64,000 bases of DNA from Pseudonocardia sp. CNS-004 (GTDB lineage: Bacteria > Actinomycetota > Actinomycetes > Mycobacteriales > Pseudonocardiaceae): positions 62,001-126,000 of the forward strand of contig MKJV01000134.1 of the NCBI GenBank assembly GCA_001942185.1, given 5' to 3'. Position numbers and translations under genes: made by a program. Below, in pieces: positions 37,395 to 45,211 of this stretch (its first letter is position 1; the number at the start of each line of letters is the position of its first letter). The notes beneath the pieces were generated by a model. It was not told the DNA's origin. It made no database searches and saw nothing but the letters and a program-made list of their open reading frames with translations.

Positions 37395-37730
37395 CTACGT
37401 GCGGAACCAGCGGCGTCGTGCGCGGGGCGGCTCGAGGTGGCCACCGGCGTACAGCCAGGCTTCGAAGCGCTCGAGATCGGTGCGGAACGACGACCCGACC
37501 GGTTTCGGGTGGTCGATCGCCCAGGCGTCGAACAGCGGCCGGAACCGGTCGCCGAGGGCTTCGACCAGGTCGGGGCGCAGCCGGGCGGCGATGGACCGGC
37601 GGGTGGACCGCAGCGACCGGGCCTCGACGTCGACCCGGTGTGCGTCGAACCCGTCCGGAGCCGGGCCGCCGGCCAGCAGTGCGCGGACGAGCTCCCGTTG
37701 CCGCGCGGCCAGCTCCGCCCGCGCTGTCAC
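37395..37730 (-). CDS. Small partner protein of DUF692 (SCO6045-like)
   Basis: A 111-residue soluble protein, start GTG 37730 overlapping the stop of the DUF692 remnant upstream (GTGA), so the two were translationally coupled. It reads LAARQRELVRALLAGG at the start, then GFDAHRVDVEARSLRSTRR, a DALGDRF-like region (EALGDRFRPLFDAWAI) and a Trp/Arg C-terminus. Small proteins of this pattern commonly follow DUF692 genes in actinomycetes and may act as peptide recognition partners of these iron oxidases. That role is inference from the general DUF692 (MNIO) system. Confidence 0.55.
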   Translation of the reverse strand: MTARAELAARQRELVRALLAGGPAPDGFDAHRVDVEARSLRSTRRSIAARLRPDLVEALGDRFRPLFDAWAIDHPKPVGSSFRTDLERFEAWLYAGGHLEPPRARRRWFRT

Positions 37731-38098
37731 GAGCGACCGTCGACGACGGCGCGGATGGCGGCGAGCTCGGCGGCCAGGTCGGCGTCCGGCGGGTAGTCGT
37801 CGTCCCGCTCCAGCATGACCCCGGGTGGGTGGACGCGGGCGCAGAGCGCCGCGAGCGTGTCCAGCACCTCCTGCGGTACGGCGTGGGCGTGCGTGTCGTG
37901 GTAGAGCCCGTCGTGGGTGACGCCGCCCGCGACGTGCACGTAGGCCAGCCGTTCCAGTGGCAGCTCGTCGAGGAACGTCTCCGGTGCGGTGCCGATGTTG
38001 ACGGAGTTCGCGTACAGGTGGGCCACGTCGATCAGCAGCAGGCAGCCGGTGCGTTCGACGAGTTCGGCGAGGAACGCCCCTTCCCCCGATCGGGGCAT
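37727..38098 (-). pseudogene. DUF692 (MNIO) family protein, C-terminal half only
   Basis: Multinuclear non-haem iron oxidases of this family are TIM-barrel proteins of about 280 residues that modify Cys or Asp in peptides. Only the last 120 or so residues are here: FLAELVERTGCLLLIDV, the metal-binding HVAGG, HDGLYHDTHAHAVP and PPGVMLERDDDYPPD are all recognisable. The N-terminal half with the first metal ligands is absent. Upstream lies the end of the S26 gene (stop at 38123) and about 25 bases of unrelated sequence, and no other frame supplies it. ATG 38098 is not a native start. It is read as a deletion remnant and is probably inactive. Confidence 0.75.
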
Positions 38099-38122
38099 TC
38101 TCCCGATGGAGATCGGCGACCC

Positions 38123-38575
38123 TCAGGAGGGGGGCAACCGCGCCACGACGACGCCGACCAGCTGGCCGCGCGGCACCGCGCCCCAGCTGACCGAGTCGGC
38201 GCTGTCGAGGGCGTCGCCCTTCACGAACACGTGCCCGGCGGGGACCGGCCACGTCGCGTCCGGGCCGTCGATCGTCGCGCCGAGCTGCTCGACGTCGCGA
38301 CCGGCGGCCATCCGGTCGAGCGGGACCCGGGCGGTCTCGCCGGGCAGCGCCAGCACCCGTTTGATGAACAGTGCCGATCCGTCGCCGCCCGCGACCGCCG
38401 GTACCCGCCCGACGACGATCGCGCCCCGGCGCAGCCGCCGCCACGGGCCCGGCCGGACCGCGAGCAGGCGGTCGCCGTCGCGCAGGGCCGGGACCATGCT
38501 GTCGCCCTCCACCCGGATGATCCGCAGGAGGTGCCCGAGCAACCGCGTCCGCGCAGGCTGGGGGCGGGTCGACAC
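38123..38575 (-). CDS. Signal peptidase I-like (S26 family) protein without membrane anchor
   Basis: A 150-residue protein from GTG 38575. It has the S26 Ser motif EGDSMVPAL (catalytic Ser, residues ~25), the Lys motif LFIKRVLALPG (catalytic Lys), and the closing GDALDSADSVSWG, which matches the SPase I box E (GDNxxxSxDSRxxG). No N-terminal TM segment is visible, unlike usual signal peptidases. It resembles the short nickel-superoxide-dismutase-maturation (SodX/CgbX-like) S26 proteins of actinomycetes, but no sodN is in view. It is divergent from serA over 73 bp. Its substrate is unknown. Confidence 0.7.
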   Translation of the reverse strand: MSTRPQPARTRLLGHLLRIIRVEGDSMVPALRDGDRLLAVRPGPWRRLRRGAIVVGRVPAVAGGDGSALFIKRVLALPGETARVPLDRMAAGRDVEQLGATIDGPDATWPVPAGHVFVKGDALDSADSVSWGAVPRGQLVGVVVARLPPS

Positions 38576-38648
38576 GAGTGGATCTTAATCCCACCCGTGC
38601 GTGCAACAACACGGTGGACGTCGGCGACCGCAGGACTACGTTGTCCCG

Positions 38649-39847
38649 GTGAAGGTACTGCTGCTCGAGAACATCCACCCGGTCGCGGAGGCGGCGTTCC
38701 GGCGTGCCGGCTTCGAGGTCGACGTGCGCCCCCGCTCGCTGAGCGAGGACGAGCTCGTCGCCGAGTTGCCGGGGGTGTCGGTGCTCGGGATCCGGTCCAA
38801 CACGACCGTCACGTCCACCGTGCTCGACGCCGGGAAGGACCTCCTGGCGGTCGGGTGCTTCTGCATCGGGACCAACCAGGTGGACCTGGCGAGCGCGGCC
38901 GACCGGGGGCTGGCGGTGTTCAACGCGCCGTTCTCCAACACCCGCAGCGTGGTCGAGCTGGTGATGGGGGAGATCGTCGCGCTCGCCCGCAGGTTGACCG
39001 AGAAGACCCAGCGGATGCACGAAGGCGTGTGGGACAAGTCGGCGAAGGGCAGCCACGAGGTCCGGCGCCGCACGCTGGGCATCGTCGGCTACGGCAACAT
39101 CGGTACCCAGCTGTCCACCATCGCCGAGGCGTTCGGCATGCGGGTGATCTTCTTCGACACCTCCGACCGGTTGGCGCACGGCACCGCGCGCCGGGTCGGG
39201 TCGCTGGAGGAGCTGTTGGCCGAGTCGGACGTGGTGACGATCCACGTCGACGGCAGGCCGGGCAACGCGGGCCTCTTCGGCGCCGAGCGGTTCGCGATGA
39301 TGAAGCCGGGGGCGGTGTTCATCAACGCCTCCCGCGGGATGGTGGTCGACGACGCCGCGCTGCGCGACAACATCCTGTCCGGGCACCTGTCCGGCGCCGC
39401 GATCGACGTGTTCCCGCTCGAGCCGAAGGCACAGGGCGACCCGTTCGAGTCGCCGCTGCGTGGCCTCGACAACGTCATCCTGACCCCACACGTCGGCGGC
39501 TCCACGCAGGAGGCGCAGGAGGAGATCGGCCACTTCGTCTCGAACAAGCTGCTGCAGTTCGTCGGGCGGGGGAGCACGGAGCTGTCGGTCAACCTGCCGC
39601 AGGTGGCGCCGCCGCAGCCGCAGGCGCGTTCCGGATGGGATACCTGCACGAGAACGCGCCCGGCGTGCTCGCCGAGATCAACCGGTTGCTCGCCGACACC
39701 GGGGTGAACGTCGTCGGCCAGTCGCTGTCGACCCGTGACAGCCAGGGGTACGTCCTCACCGACACCGACACCGTGCTCACGGACGACACCCTGGCCGCAC
39801 TGCGCACCGCGCCGCAGGCGATCTGGCTGCGGTCCTGGGAGCTCTGA
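38649..39847 (+). CDS. serA: D-3-phosphoglycerate dehydrogenase, E. coli SerA type (one frameshift)
   Basis: First step of serine synthesis: 3-phosphoglycerate to 3-phosphohydroxypyruvate with NAD. Begins at GTG 38649 (VKVLLLENIHPVAEAAF). Marks: GCFCIGTNQVDL, the nucleotide-binding GIVGYGNIGTQ, INASRGMVVDDAAL, AAIDVFPLEP and LTPHVGGST (catalytic His). The ACT domain follows in the next frame back from about 39630 (MGYLHENAPGVLAEINRL), with the final residues LRSWEL. The length of 1199 nt confirms one missing base near 39628. The size (about 399 residues) and ACT position match the E. coli form rather than the long mycobacterial one. Confidence 0.85.
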
Positions 39848-39917
39848 CCCGACCGACCCCAACCGAATGCGGCCCGCGCAGGTCGATCACCGCAGACCCT
39901 GACCCAGGAGGTTTGCG

Positions 39918-40517
39918 ATGACCAGGCCCGCCGGATCCCGCCCCGCCGCGTTGATCGTGGGGATCGTGCAGCTGTCGGTGCTGCTGGCGCTCGCCGGTGG
40001 CGCGGTGTGGTTCTTCACCTCGCTCGACAACCCGAAGCGCCAGGTCGCGACCACGATCTCGGACTTCCGCGATCTGTGCGCCGGCCGGCCCATCCCCGGG
40101 GCGGCCGCGTACGTGCCCGGATCCGGGACACACCCGGTGGCCGCGTTCGGCAGCAGCCAGGACGAGATGGGGGGCATCGGCAACCCGGTGACGTTCGACT
40201 CGGGCGCCGACCGGGCGGTCTACGGCCCGAGCGACGTCTCGACGGTGCAGCTCGTCGCGTGTGCCGAGCGCGTCGAGGACGGACCCGTGGACGGCTCGTG
40301 CGCCTTCCAGGGCGCGACGGCGCCGCTGCACCGCGCGACCGTGGAGATCACGGTGTACGAGGCGCGGACCGGCGAACAGGTCGGCGAACCGGCCACGGTC
40401 GTCGCCGGGGACACGAGGTGCCCGTTCATCATCTCCTACAAGGGCAGCCCGGTGGTGTACACGACGCCGACCCCGGGGCAGTTCCAGGCCGTGCTCGCGC
40501 CGCTCGCCGGAGTGTGA
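39918..40517 (+). CDS. Membrane-anchored or secreted hypothetical protein
   Basis: A 199-residue protein with a strong AGGAGG site before ATG 39918. The N-terminus is basic and followed by one TM or uncleaved signal (LIVGIVQLSVLLALAGGAVWFF, residues 13-34). The rest is extracellular-like: three Cys (LCAGRP, VACAER, SCAFQG) plus RCPF, suggesting two disulfides. No domain recognised. It ends in a tandem 14-nt repeat that includes its stop codon. Confidence 0.7.
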   Translation: MTRPAGSRPAALIVGIVQLSVLLALAGGAVWFFTSLDNPKRQVATTISDFRDLCAGRPIPGAAAYVPGSGTHPVAAFGSSQDEMGGIGNPVTFDSGADRAVYGPSDVSTVQLVACAERVEDGPVDGSCAFQGATAPLHRATVEITVYEARTGEQVGEPATVVAGDTRCPFIISYKGSPVVYTTPTPGQFQAVLAPLAGV

Positions 40518-40547
40518 TCGCCGGGGTGTGATCGTCCGGGTGTGATC
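40506..40547 (+). repeat. Three tandem 14-nt copies over a stop codon
   Basis: Copies at 40506-40519, 40520-40533 and 40534-40547 with consensus GCCGGGGTGTGATC (one or two differences each). The first copy contains the TGA stop of the preceding gene, and the array runs into the 3' end region of the convergent gene. Confidence 0.85.
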
Positions 40548-40551
40548 GAGC

Positions 40552-41142
40552 TCAGGCTCCTGCCGGGAGCCACGGTGCCACCCGGTCCCGGTCGAGGAGG
40601 TCGGGCCGCTGCAGCGCACCGAGCATGGCGTGCACGGCGGCCTCGGTGTCGCGGGTCCAGGCGTAGCACTGCTGCGGGGTTCCGCAGAGCGGCGCGGCCC
40701 GGCCGCGGGCGGCGCTGACGATCGCGTCCGCGGCGGCGCCGACCTGCTCGTTCGCGGTGGCCGGGTCGCGCAGCCTGGCGCCGCCGGCGGCGGCCACTCC
40801 GGTGATGTCGGCCAGCTGGGTCGCCAGCCAGCTCCACGGCGTGGCCTTGACGTCCTCGGCCCAGTGCCGTTCGGACGGCTCGACGCCGTCGAAGTGGGGG
40901 TGGAAGTGGGCCGCCTCGAAGGCGCCCGGGGTGCCGTCGATGCGGTCGAACAGGTCTGCCCGCCACACCGGACGGTCGACCACGATCCTCTGGGCGGCCG
41001 ACTCCGAACCGCGCCGTGGCTGGGGCTCCACGAGGCGGAGCTCGACCCGGGCGCCGTGCTCCAGGTGGCTGTCCTCGAGGTCGATCTCGAACCAGTGCCG
41101 CACGAGGACGGCGACCTCGTCGAAGAGGAAGGCGTGCTGCAA
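40552..41142 (-). CDS. Hypothetical protein, 196 residues
   Basis: Start is TTG 41142 with AGGAG about 9 nt before it (MQHAFLFDEVAVLVRHWFEI). Soluble, Trp- and Asp-rich, with no signal or TM. Blocks VDRPVWRADLFDRIDG, AAHFHPHFDGVEPSERHW and QCYAWTRDTE look conserved-protein-like, and the His-x-His pair with Asp could bind metal. No family is recalled. It is convergent with the upstream secreted protein. The coding call rests on codon bias and the ribosome site. Confidence 0.6.
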   Translation of the reverse strand: MQHAFLFDEVAVLVRHWFEIDLEDSHLEHGARVELRLVEPQPRRGSESAAQRIVVDRPVWRADLFDRIDGTPGAFEAAHFHPHFDGVEPSERHWAEDVKATPWSWLATQLADITGVAAAGGARLRDPATANEQVGAAADAIVSAARGRAAPLCGTPQQCYAWTRDTEAAVHAMLGALQRPDLLDRDRVAPWLPAGA

Positions 41143-41244
41143 CGCTCTGGCTCCTGTCGGCCGGGGGTACCTGATCGCCGGACTGGCGCGTTCCCCGACG
41201 GTACGCGTCGGGGAACGCGCCGATCCAGCGATGTTTCCGGTGGC

Positions 41245-41777
41245 TCAGGAGCGGGGCCCGTACGGCGCCGCCGGCGCGGCCCGGGGACGGGCGCGGTGGC
41301 GCGCCCGTGGCGGACGAGGGCCCAGGTGAGGCAGCCGAACGCCGCGGTGGTCGCCACGGTCCGGACGTGGTGCCAGCCGACCCAGCCGCCCTCGACCGTC
41401 GCGCGCAGGGCTGTGGCGTCGGCGGACGCACCCGCGGTCCGGACGATGGCGTTGAGCGGCTCGTGGACCGCCATCGTGATGACGAACGTGGCGAGGTAGA
41501 GGACGAAGGCGACCGCGACCCAGGGGCCGTGGCGCAGGTGCAGCGCCGCGGCGGCCCCGGTGAACACCAGCGCCCCCATGAAGACGAGCATGAACAGCGG
41601 GCCGAGGATCGCCGCGTCGAGAGCCCGGAAGACGGCGACGAACGTGTGGTCGTCGGTGGTGGCGAGGCCCGGCATGATCGTCTGGGACCAGTCGAGGAAC
41701 ACCCCGGCGACGAGCCCCGTGGTGATCGTGGCGAGCACCAGCGTGCCGCCCTTCCACCGGTTCCGGTTCCCGGTCAT
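41245..41777 (-). CDS. DUF1772-like membrane protein (one frameshift near its end)
   Basis: Starts at ATG 41777 after GAGGAGG. Four TM segments (LVLATITTGLVAGVFLDWS; LGPLFMLVFMGALVFTGAA; WVAVAFVLYLATFVITMAV; TVATTAAFGCLTWALV) and the loop VHEPLNAIVR are typical of DUF1772 (anthrone-oxygenase-like) proteins of about 150-170 residues. In the starting frame the reading runs on without a stop far into the next gene's antisense. A one-base slip near 41270 brings it to the TGA at 41245. The length of 533 nt (remainder 2) agrees. Function unknown. Confidence 0.65.
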
Positions 41778-41937
41778 GTCCGTTCCTCCTCGGCTGGACG
41801 CGCCACTGCAACGGTCGGGCGGGCGGCAGCGGCGATCGACGGCGGCATGGGCCGGATGTGTGAGCCACGTTACACACTTCCCGGCCAACCTGCGGGTCTC
41901 TTGTGCGGTCCTCATTCGTGAGGACGGGACGGGGGCG

Positions 41938-42632
41938 ATGAACGTGGGCCGGTCGAACGGCATCGGGGCCGACGCGCCGGCGCGCCGTCACGTGGGTCGT
42001 GCCGCGATCACCGTGGCGGCGCTCTGTGCGGTTGCTGCCGGGTCGGTGCTGGTCCTGGGGGTCTCGATGGGAGGTGTCCTCGTGCTCCCGGCACCCCGGG
42101 TGGAAGGCAGCTGCATCGTGGAGCCGCCTCCGGTACTGGTTGCTGCGATGGGGGTCGCGTTCCCGGCGGGCGCGGTCGCGGGGCTGGGTGCCTGCGTGGC
42201 CGCGCTGTGGTGGATCCGGCTCGCACGGGCCAACGCCGCGGTCCTGTCCGCGGTGCCGCGGCGGCTGGCCCCGTTCTGGGCGGTCGGCTGCTGGTTCGTC
42301 CCGATCGTCAACCTCGTCCTGCCGCCTCGGGTCCTCCTCGACATCTGGGCCGCGAGCGGCGAGCACCTCCCGTGGACCCGGGTGGTGCGCGCGTGGTGGG
42401 CGTCGGTGTGGGCGTGCGGTCTCCTCGCCGCGACGTTGGTGCTCGTCGGGGAGGGGGCGGGTGGGCTCGACGACGACGCCGCCATCGGCGGTGTGGTGGC
42501 CGTGCTGATCGTCCTGCTCGCCGTCGTGAGCAACGGTGCGGCGGCCTGTTCGCCGCGACCGTCCTGAAGATCACCGCCGATCAGGGCGGGTTCCTCCGAG
42601 GTAATCACGATCATGATCTGCGGTCACCGTGA
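41938..42632 (+). CDS. DUF4328-like membrane protein (one frameshift near its end)
   Basis: ATG 41938 begins MNVGRSNGIGADAPARR, followed by a TM pair around 41990-42080 and 42135-42210. The domain reads LWWIRLARANAAVLSA, then RRLAPFWAVGCWFVPIVNLV, LPPRVLLDIW, and two last TM segments; the Trp/Pro-rich FWAVGCWFVPIVNLVLPPR is the DUF4328 hallmark. In the start frame it stops at 42567, but near 42540 the frame two bases on gives LFAATVLKITADQGG, the usual family ending, with a stop at 42632. Length 695 nt, one base short. Role unknown. Confidence 0.7.
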
Positions 42633-42684
42633 GAAATGGATCGACGGCGCCCTGTAGATTTCCGTCACTCGAACGAGGGGTTGT

Positions 42685-42700
42685 TTCGCAGATCTGCGAA
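42685..42700. promoter_or_regulatory. Perfect 16-bp palindrome, candidate operator
   Basis: TTCGCAGATCTGCGAA reads the same on both strands, in the 214-bp gap upstream of the small membrane protein at 42847. It lies in a locally AT-richer stretch, as an operator would. The regulator is unknown. Confidence 0.5.
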
Positions 42701-42846
42701 GAAATTGAAGCGACTGCTGCCGGTAGCTCGATACTTGGGTGAACGAGGTCAGCAGGGTGCCGGTGAGCTGGGCTTCTCCGTGGGAGGCCTGCCCGTCCGA
42801 CCGATGGCCGACATGATCGGGGAGGGGCCGGAAACGGGGGGCTATT

Positions 42847-43068
42847 ATGATCATGCTGCTGGTGCAGGCCCTGGGCGTCACAATTACTCCGGTGATCAGG
42901 TTCATGCTCACCGGGTTCGAGTTCCTTTCGGTCGGCGCGGTGATCGTCCGGATCACCGACGTGGTCGGGAGGCCGCGACTGGTGGATCTTGCGGCCCAGC
43001 GCCGGGAGCGGTGGGAGGCCGACCACGCGGCGGCGTCGGATGATCCGGGCGATCCTGACGACGACTGA
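42847..43068 (+). CDS. Small membrane protein, 73 residues
   Basis: ATG 42847 preceded by a G-rich run (GGGGGG) 6 nt upstream. Two hydrophobic segments (MIMLLVQALGVTITPVIRFM and FLSVGAVIVRITDVV) are followed by a charged tail (RRERWEADHAA) ending in Asp/Pro residues. The gene is convergent with the reductase at 43083, with only 14 bp between. No homologue is recalled. The chance of a spurious frame is real, but the hydropathy pattern and acidic tail favour a real small protein. Confidence 0.5.
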   Translation: MIMLLVQALGVTITPVIRFMLTGFEFLSVGAVIVRITDVVGRPRLVDLAAQRRERWEADHAAASDDPGDPDDD

Positions 43069-43082
43069 GGCGGAGCGCGGCC

Positions 43083-43661
43083 TCAGGCGCGCAGGGTGGG
43101 CCGGTAGACGAGCTCCTGGGTGCGGCCGTCGAGCGTGCGGCTCTCGAGCAGCTCGAGATCGAAGTCGGCCGCGCCCTGGAAGATCGGTTCCAGGCCGCTC
43201 CGGCCCGTGAGCACGGGGAAGATCGTCACCTGGACGCGGTCGACCAGGCCTGCGGCCATCAAAGCCCGGTTCAGCGACAGGCTGCCGTGCGAGCGCAACG
43301 GCACCTCGGACTCCTTCTTGAGCCGGGCGACGATGTCGACCGGGTCGCCGCCGGCGACGGTCGCGTCCGGCCAGTCGAGCGGTTCGGTGAGCGTCGATGA
43401 CACCACCGTCGCCGGCATGTTCCGCATCCGCGTGACCCACGGGTCGCGGACGTCGGAGTCCTCGGTGCTCTCGGCCAGCATCTGGGCGAACGCCCGGTAG
43501 GTGGTCGCTCCGAAGATCATGCGTTGCTCGTGCTCGTACAGGGAGAGGCGGTGCTCGAGCAGTTCGGGACCCTGCTTTCCCCAGTATCCGCCCCAGACCC
43601 CGGTGTTGGAGCCGAAGCCGTCGAGGCTGGCGAAGACGTCGAACGTGTAGGTGGCGCTCAT
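43083..43661 (-). CDS. Dihydrofolate reductase / RibD C-terminal-like protein
   Basis: 192 residues from ATG 43661 with GAGGAG upstream. RibD_C/DHFR fold marks: YTFDVFASLDGFGSN, RMIFGATTYRAFAQML, VVSSTL, VAGGDPVDIVARLKK, LRSHGSLSLNRALMAAGLVD and IFPVLTGRSGLEPIF. Proteins of this group are NADPH-dependent reductases of unknown substrate, widespread and often multi-copy in actinomycetes, and not the essential folate enzyme. Divergent from the membrane protein at 43810. Confidence 0.8.
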   Translation of the reverse strand: MSATYTFDVFASLDGFGSNTGVWGGYWGKQGPELLEHRLSLYEHEQRMIFGATTYRAFAQMLAESTEDSDVRDPWVTRMRNMPATVVSSTLTEPLDWPDATVAGGDPVDIVARLKKESEVPLRSHGSLSLNRALMAAGLVDRVQVTIFPVLTGRSGLEPIFQGAADFDLELLESRTLDGRTQELVYRPTLRA

Positions 43662-43785
43662 GGCTGCTCCTCGAAGACGGCGGTGTCTTCCAGCAGACCG
43701 TTCCGGGTCGGCGCGGCGCGCGCAGCCGGGATGCCGGACAGGCGCCGCATGGATCTCGCCAGGCTGATGGTTTGTTGTCAAAATC

Positions 43786-43802
43786 TGCTTGTGATGCAAG
43801 CA
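43786..43802. promoter_or_regulatory. Inverted repeat just before a start codon
   Basis: TGCTTG-5 nt-CAAGCA, ending 8 nt before ATG 43810 of the membrane protein that is co-transcribed with a winged-helix regulator. It could be that regulator's operator or a hairpin occluding ribosome entry. No clear Shine-Dalgarno is present between it and the ATG. Confidence 0.4.
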
Positions 43803-43809
43803 TGCTGCC

Positions 43810-44533
43810 ATGACAGATGATCTACCAGCGTCCGCGGACGCAGCCAGGGAGACGCTCTCGGCCACCCGGCGACTCACCCAGCGGGTACGCCGCGCACAGC
43901 GCGGCACCTGGTTCCCGCTGGTGCTGCTCGGCCTCGCGGTCATCGCGGCGGTGCCCGTCTACCGCTCGGGGCGGCACGAGGTGGCCTGCGATCCGGCCGT
44001 GGCGCCCGCGGAGGGGTGCAGATCATCCAGGAGGGGACCTGCGTGCAGGTCGTCGGCCGGCGGCGGGGGTGTACTGGATGCTCGCCTTCGTGCTGGCGTA
44101 CGGGGCGATCGCCGTCTTCTACGCGTACCGGGCCCGCGGCCGCGGGGTCGGCACCCGGGTCCTGCCGTACGTGGGGTGCGGGCTCGTCGCCGGGCTGCTC
44201 TCCGGGGTCGTCGCGGCGTGGGCCCGGCAGCTCGGTCTCGACGGCCACCTCCCCACCGGCCCGGTCGCCGTCGCCATGGTCCCGCTCGTGTCGATCGGCC
44301 TGGCCCTGCTCGTGCTGGCGCTGGTCGAACGCAACCGGCCCCTGGCGAGGTTCACCGTCGGCTACCTGGTGATCGCGCTGCTGGCCTGTGGGGTGGGGGC
44401 GCGGCCGGCGGGGCTGAACCTCGCCGCGGTCTTCGGCCCGACGTGGGGATTCCTCCCGGCACTCCTCGTCGCGGGCGGCGTGCTGCTCCTCGGCGGTGCA
44501 GGCTTCGCCTTGGCCGAACGGCGCGGCGTATGA
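43810..44533 (+). CDS. Multi-TM membrane protein paired with regulator (two frameshifts)
   Basis: ATG 43810 begins MTDDLPASADAARETL. A TM follows (FPLVLLGLAVIAAVPVY), then an extracellular loop with Cys (EVACDPAVAPAEG). At about 44015 coding moves one frame back (QIIQEGTCVQVVGR) and at about 44055 again (AAGVYWMLAFVLAYGAIAVF), then continues with four or five TM segments to the TGA at 44531-44533. The length of 724 nt (remainder 1) fits two lost bases. It shares an ATGA overlap with the regulator, so the two form an operon. Membrane proteins of this kind beside a winged-helix gene are common in actinomycetes; function unknown. Confidence 0.6.
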
Positions 44534-44856
44534 GCCACCCGGCCATCGGACTCGACGACGTCGTCCACCAGCGCGTCCGGCTCGGCATTCTCGCGGTGGC
44601 CCACGAGGCCCGGCGGGTGGAGTTCGGCTTCCTGCGGACCACGTTGGACCTCACCACCGGGAATCTCTCCCAGCACCTCGGTGTCCTGGAGAAGGCCGGG
44701 CTGGTGGAGATCGAGAAGGGTTACGAGGGCAGGCGCGCCCGTACGTGGATCCACCTGACGGCCGACGGCAAGGCAGCCCTGCACGACGAGATCGCCCAGC
44801 TGAAACGCCTCATCCGCCAGGTGGAAGAGCCCGATCCTGGGGCCGGTGAGACCTGA
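44530..44856 (+). CDS. Winged-helix transcriptional regulator (ArsR/MarR-like)
   Basis: A 108-residue DNA-binding protein. Its ATG overlaps the stop of the membrane protein (ATGA). The recognition core is LRTTLDLTTGNLSQHLGVLE, followed by KAGLVEIEKGYEGRRARTW, typical of the 'transcriptional regulator, winged-helix DNA-binding' (HTH_34) family. Its last quarter is ALHDEIAQLKRLI. It probably controls its own operon, perhaps through the inverted repeat at 43786. No metal-binding Cys set is visible. Confidence 0.8.
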   Translation: MSHPAIGLDDVVHQRVRLGILAVAHEARRVEFGFLRTTLDLTTGNLSQHLGVLEKAGLVEIEKGYEGRRARTWIHLTADGKAALHDEIAQLKRLIRQVEEPDPGAGET

Positions 44857-45067
44857 CTGCACTCCTGACCGAGAAGGGGTCGGCGACCCAGTCCGGCAGC
44901 GAGCGCGGCCCGCGGTCCGTGGCGCTCGTGAATCGGACGGCGCTCCGCAGCCTGCGTGCCGCGGCCTTGTGCTCGTACGAGCAGTAGCGCTGGCGCGGAC
45001 CGCTGCCCGCCGGTTGCACAATGGTCTCGTCGCATCCGGAGAATTCGCACGGCTGTCCGTCGGACAT
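44810..45067 (-). CDS. Small CxxxC...C zinc-finger-like protein
   Basis: 85 residues from ATG 45067 (MSDGQPCEFSGCDETIVQP). The Cys-x4-Cys then RQRYCSYEHKAAARRLR pattern is common to small actinobacterial zinc-ribbon-like proteins that also contain the (R)xxYCSxxHxxAAxR element. The 3' end overlaps the convergent regulator by 47 nt, so the exact end is uncertain. The Arg-rich tail may be out of frame. Confidence 0.45.
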   Translation of the reverse strand: MSDGQPCEFSGCDETIVQPAGSGPRQRYCSYEHKAAARRLRSAVRFTSATDRGPRSLPDWVADPFSVRSAVRSHRPQDRALPPGG

Positions 45068-45211
45068 GAATCCAGCCCCTGATTCGCTGCTTTTCGCCGC
45101 CTTTGTCGGCTCGGAAAGAATATCGACGGAGGGCCCGTTCGTGCTGTCCGATGAACACCTGACGACGGCCACCCGCCCACCGGATGATCACGTGGCGTGC
45201 TATGCAGAGTC

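Noticed and set aside
40506-40547. Could the 14-nt triple repeat be a tiny CRISPR array?
   Set aside because: The copies are directly contiguous with no spacers and far too short; no cas genes are near.
39777-41963. A 728-codon minus-strand frame.
   Set aside because: Only the part at 41270-41777 is real (DUF1772-like). The rest is antisense or out-of-frame sequence of neighbouring genes.
42636-43043. 135-codon frame in the gap before the small membrane protein.
   Set aside because: Gly/Arg/His-rich, overlaps the better 42847 gene in another frame, and its start has no ribosome site.
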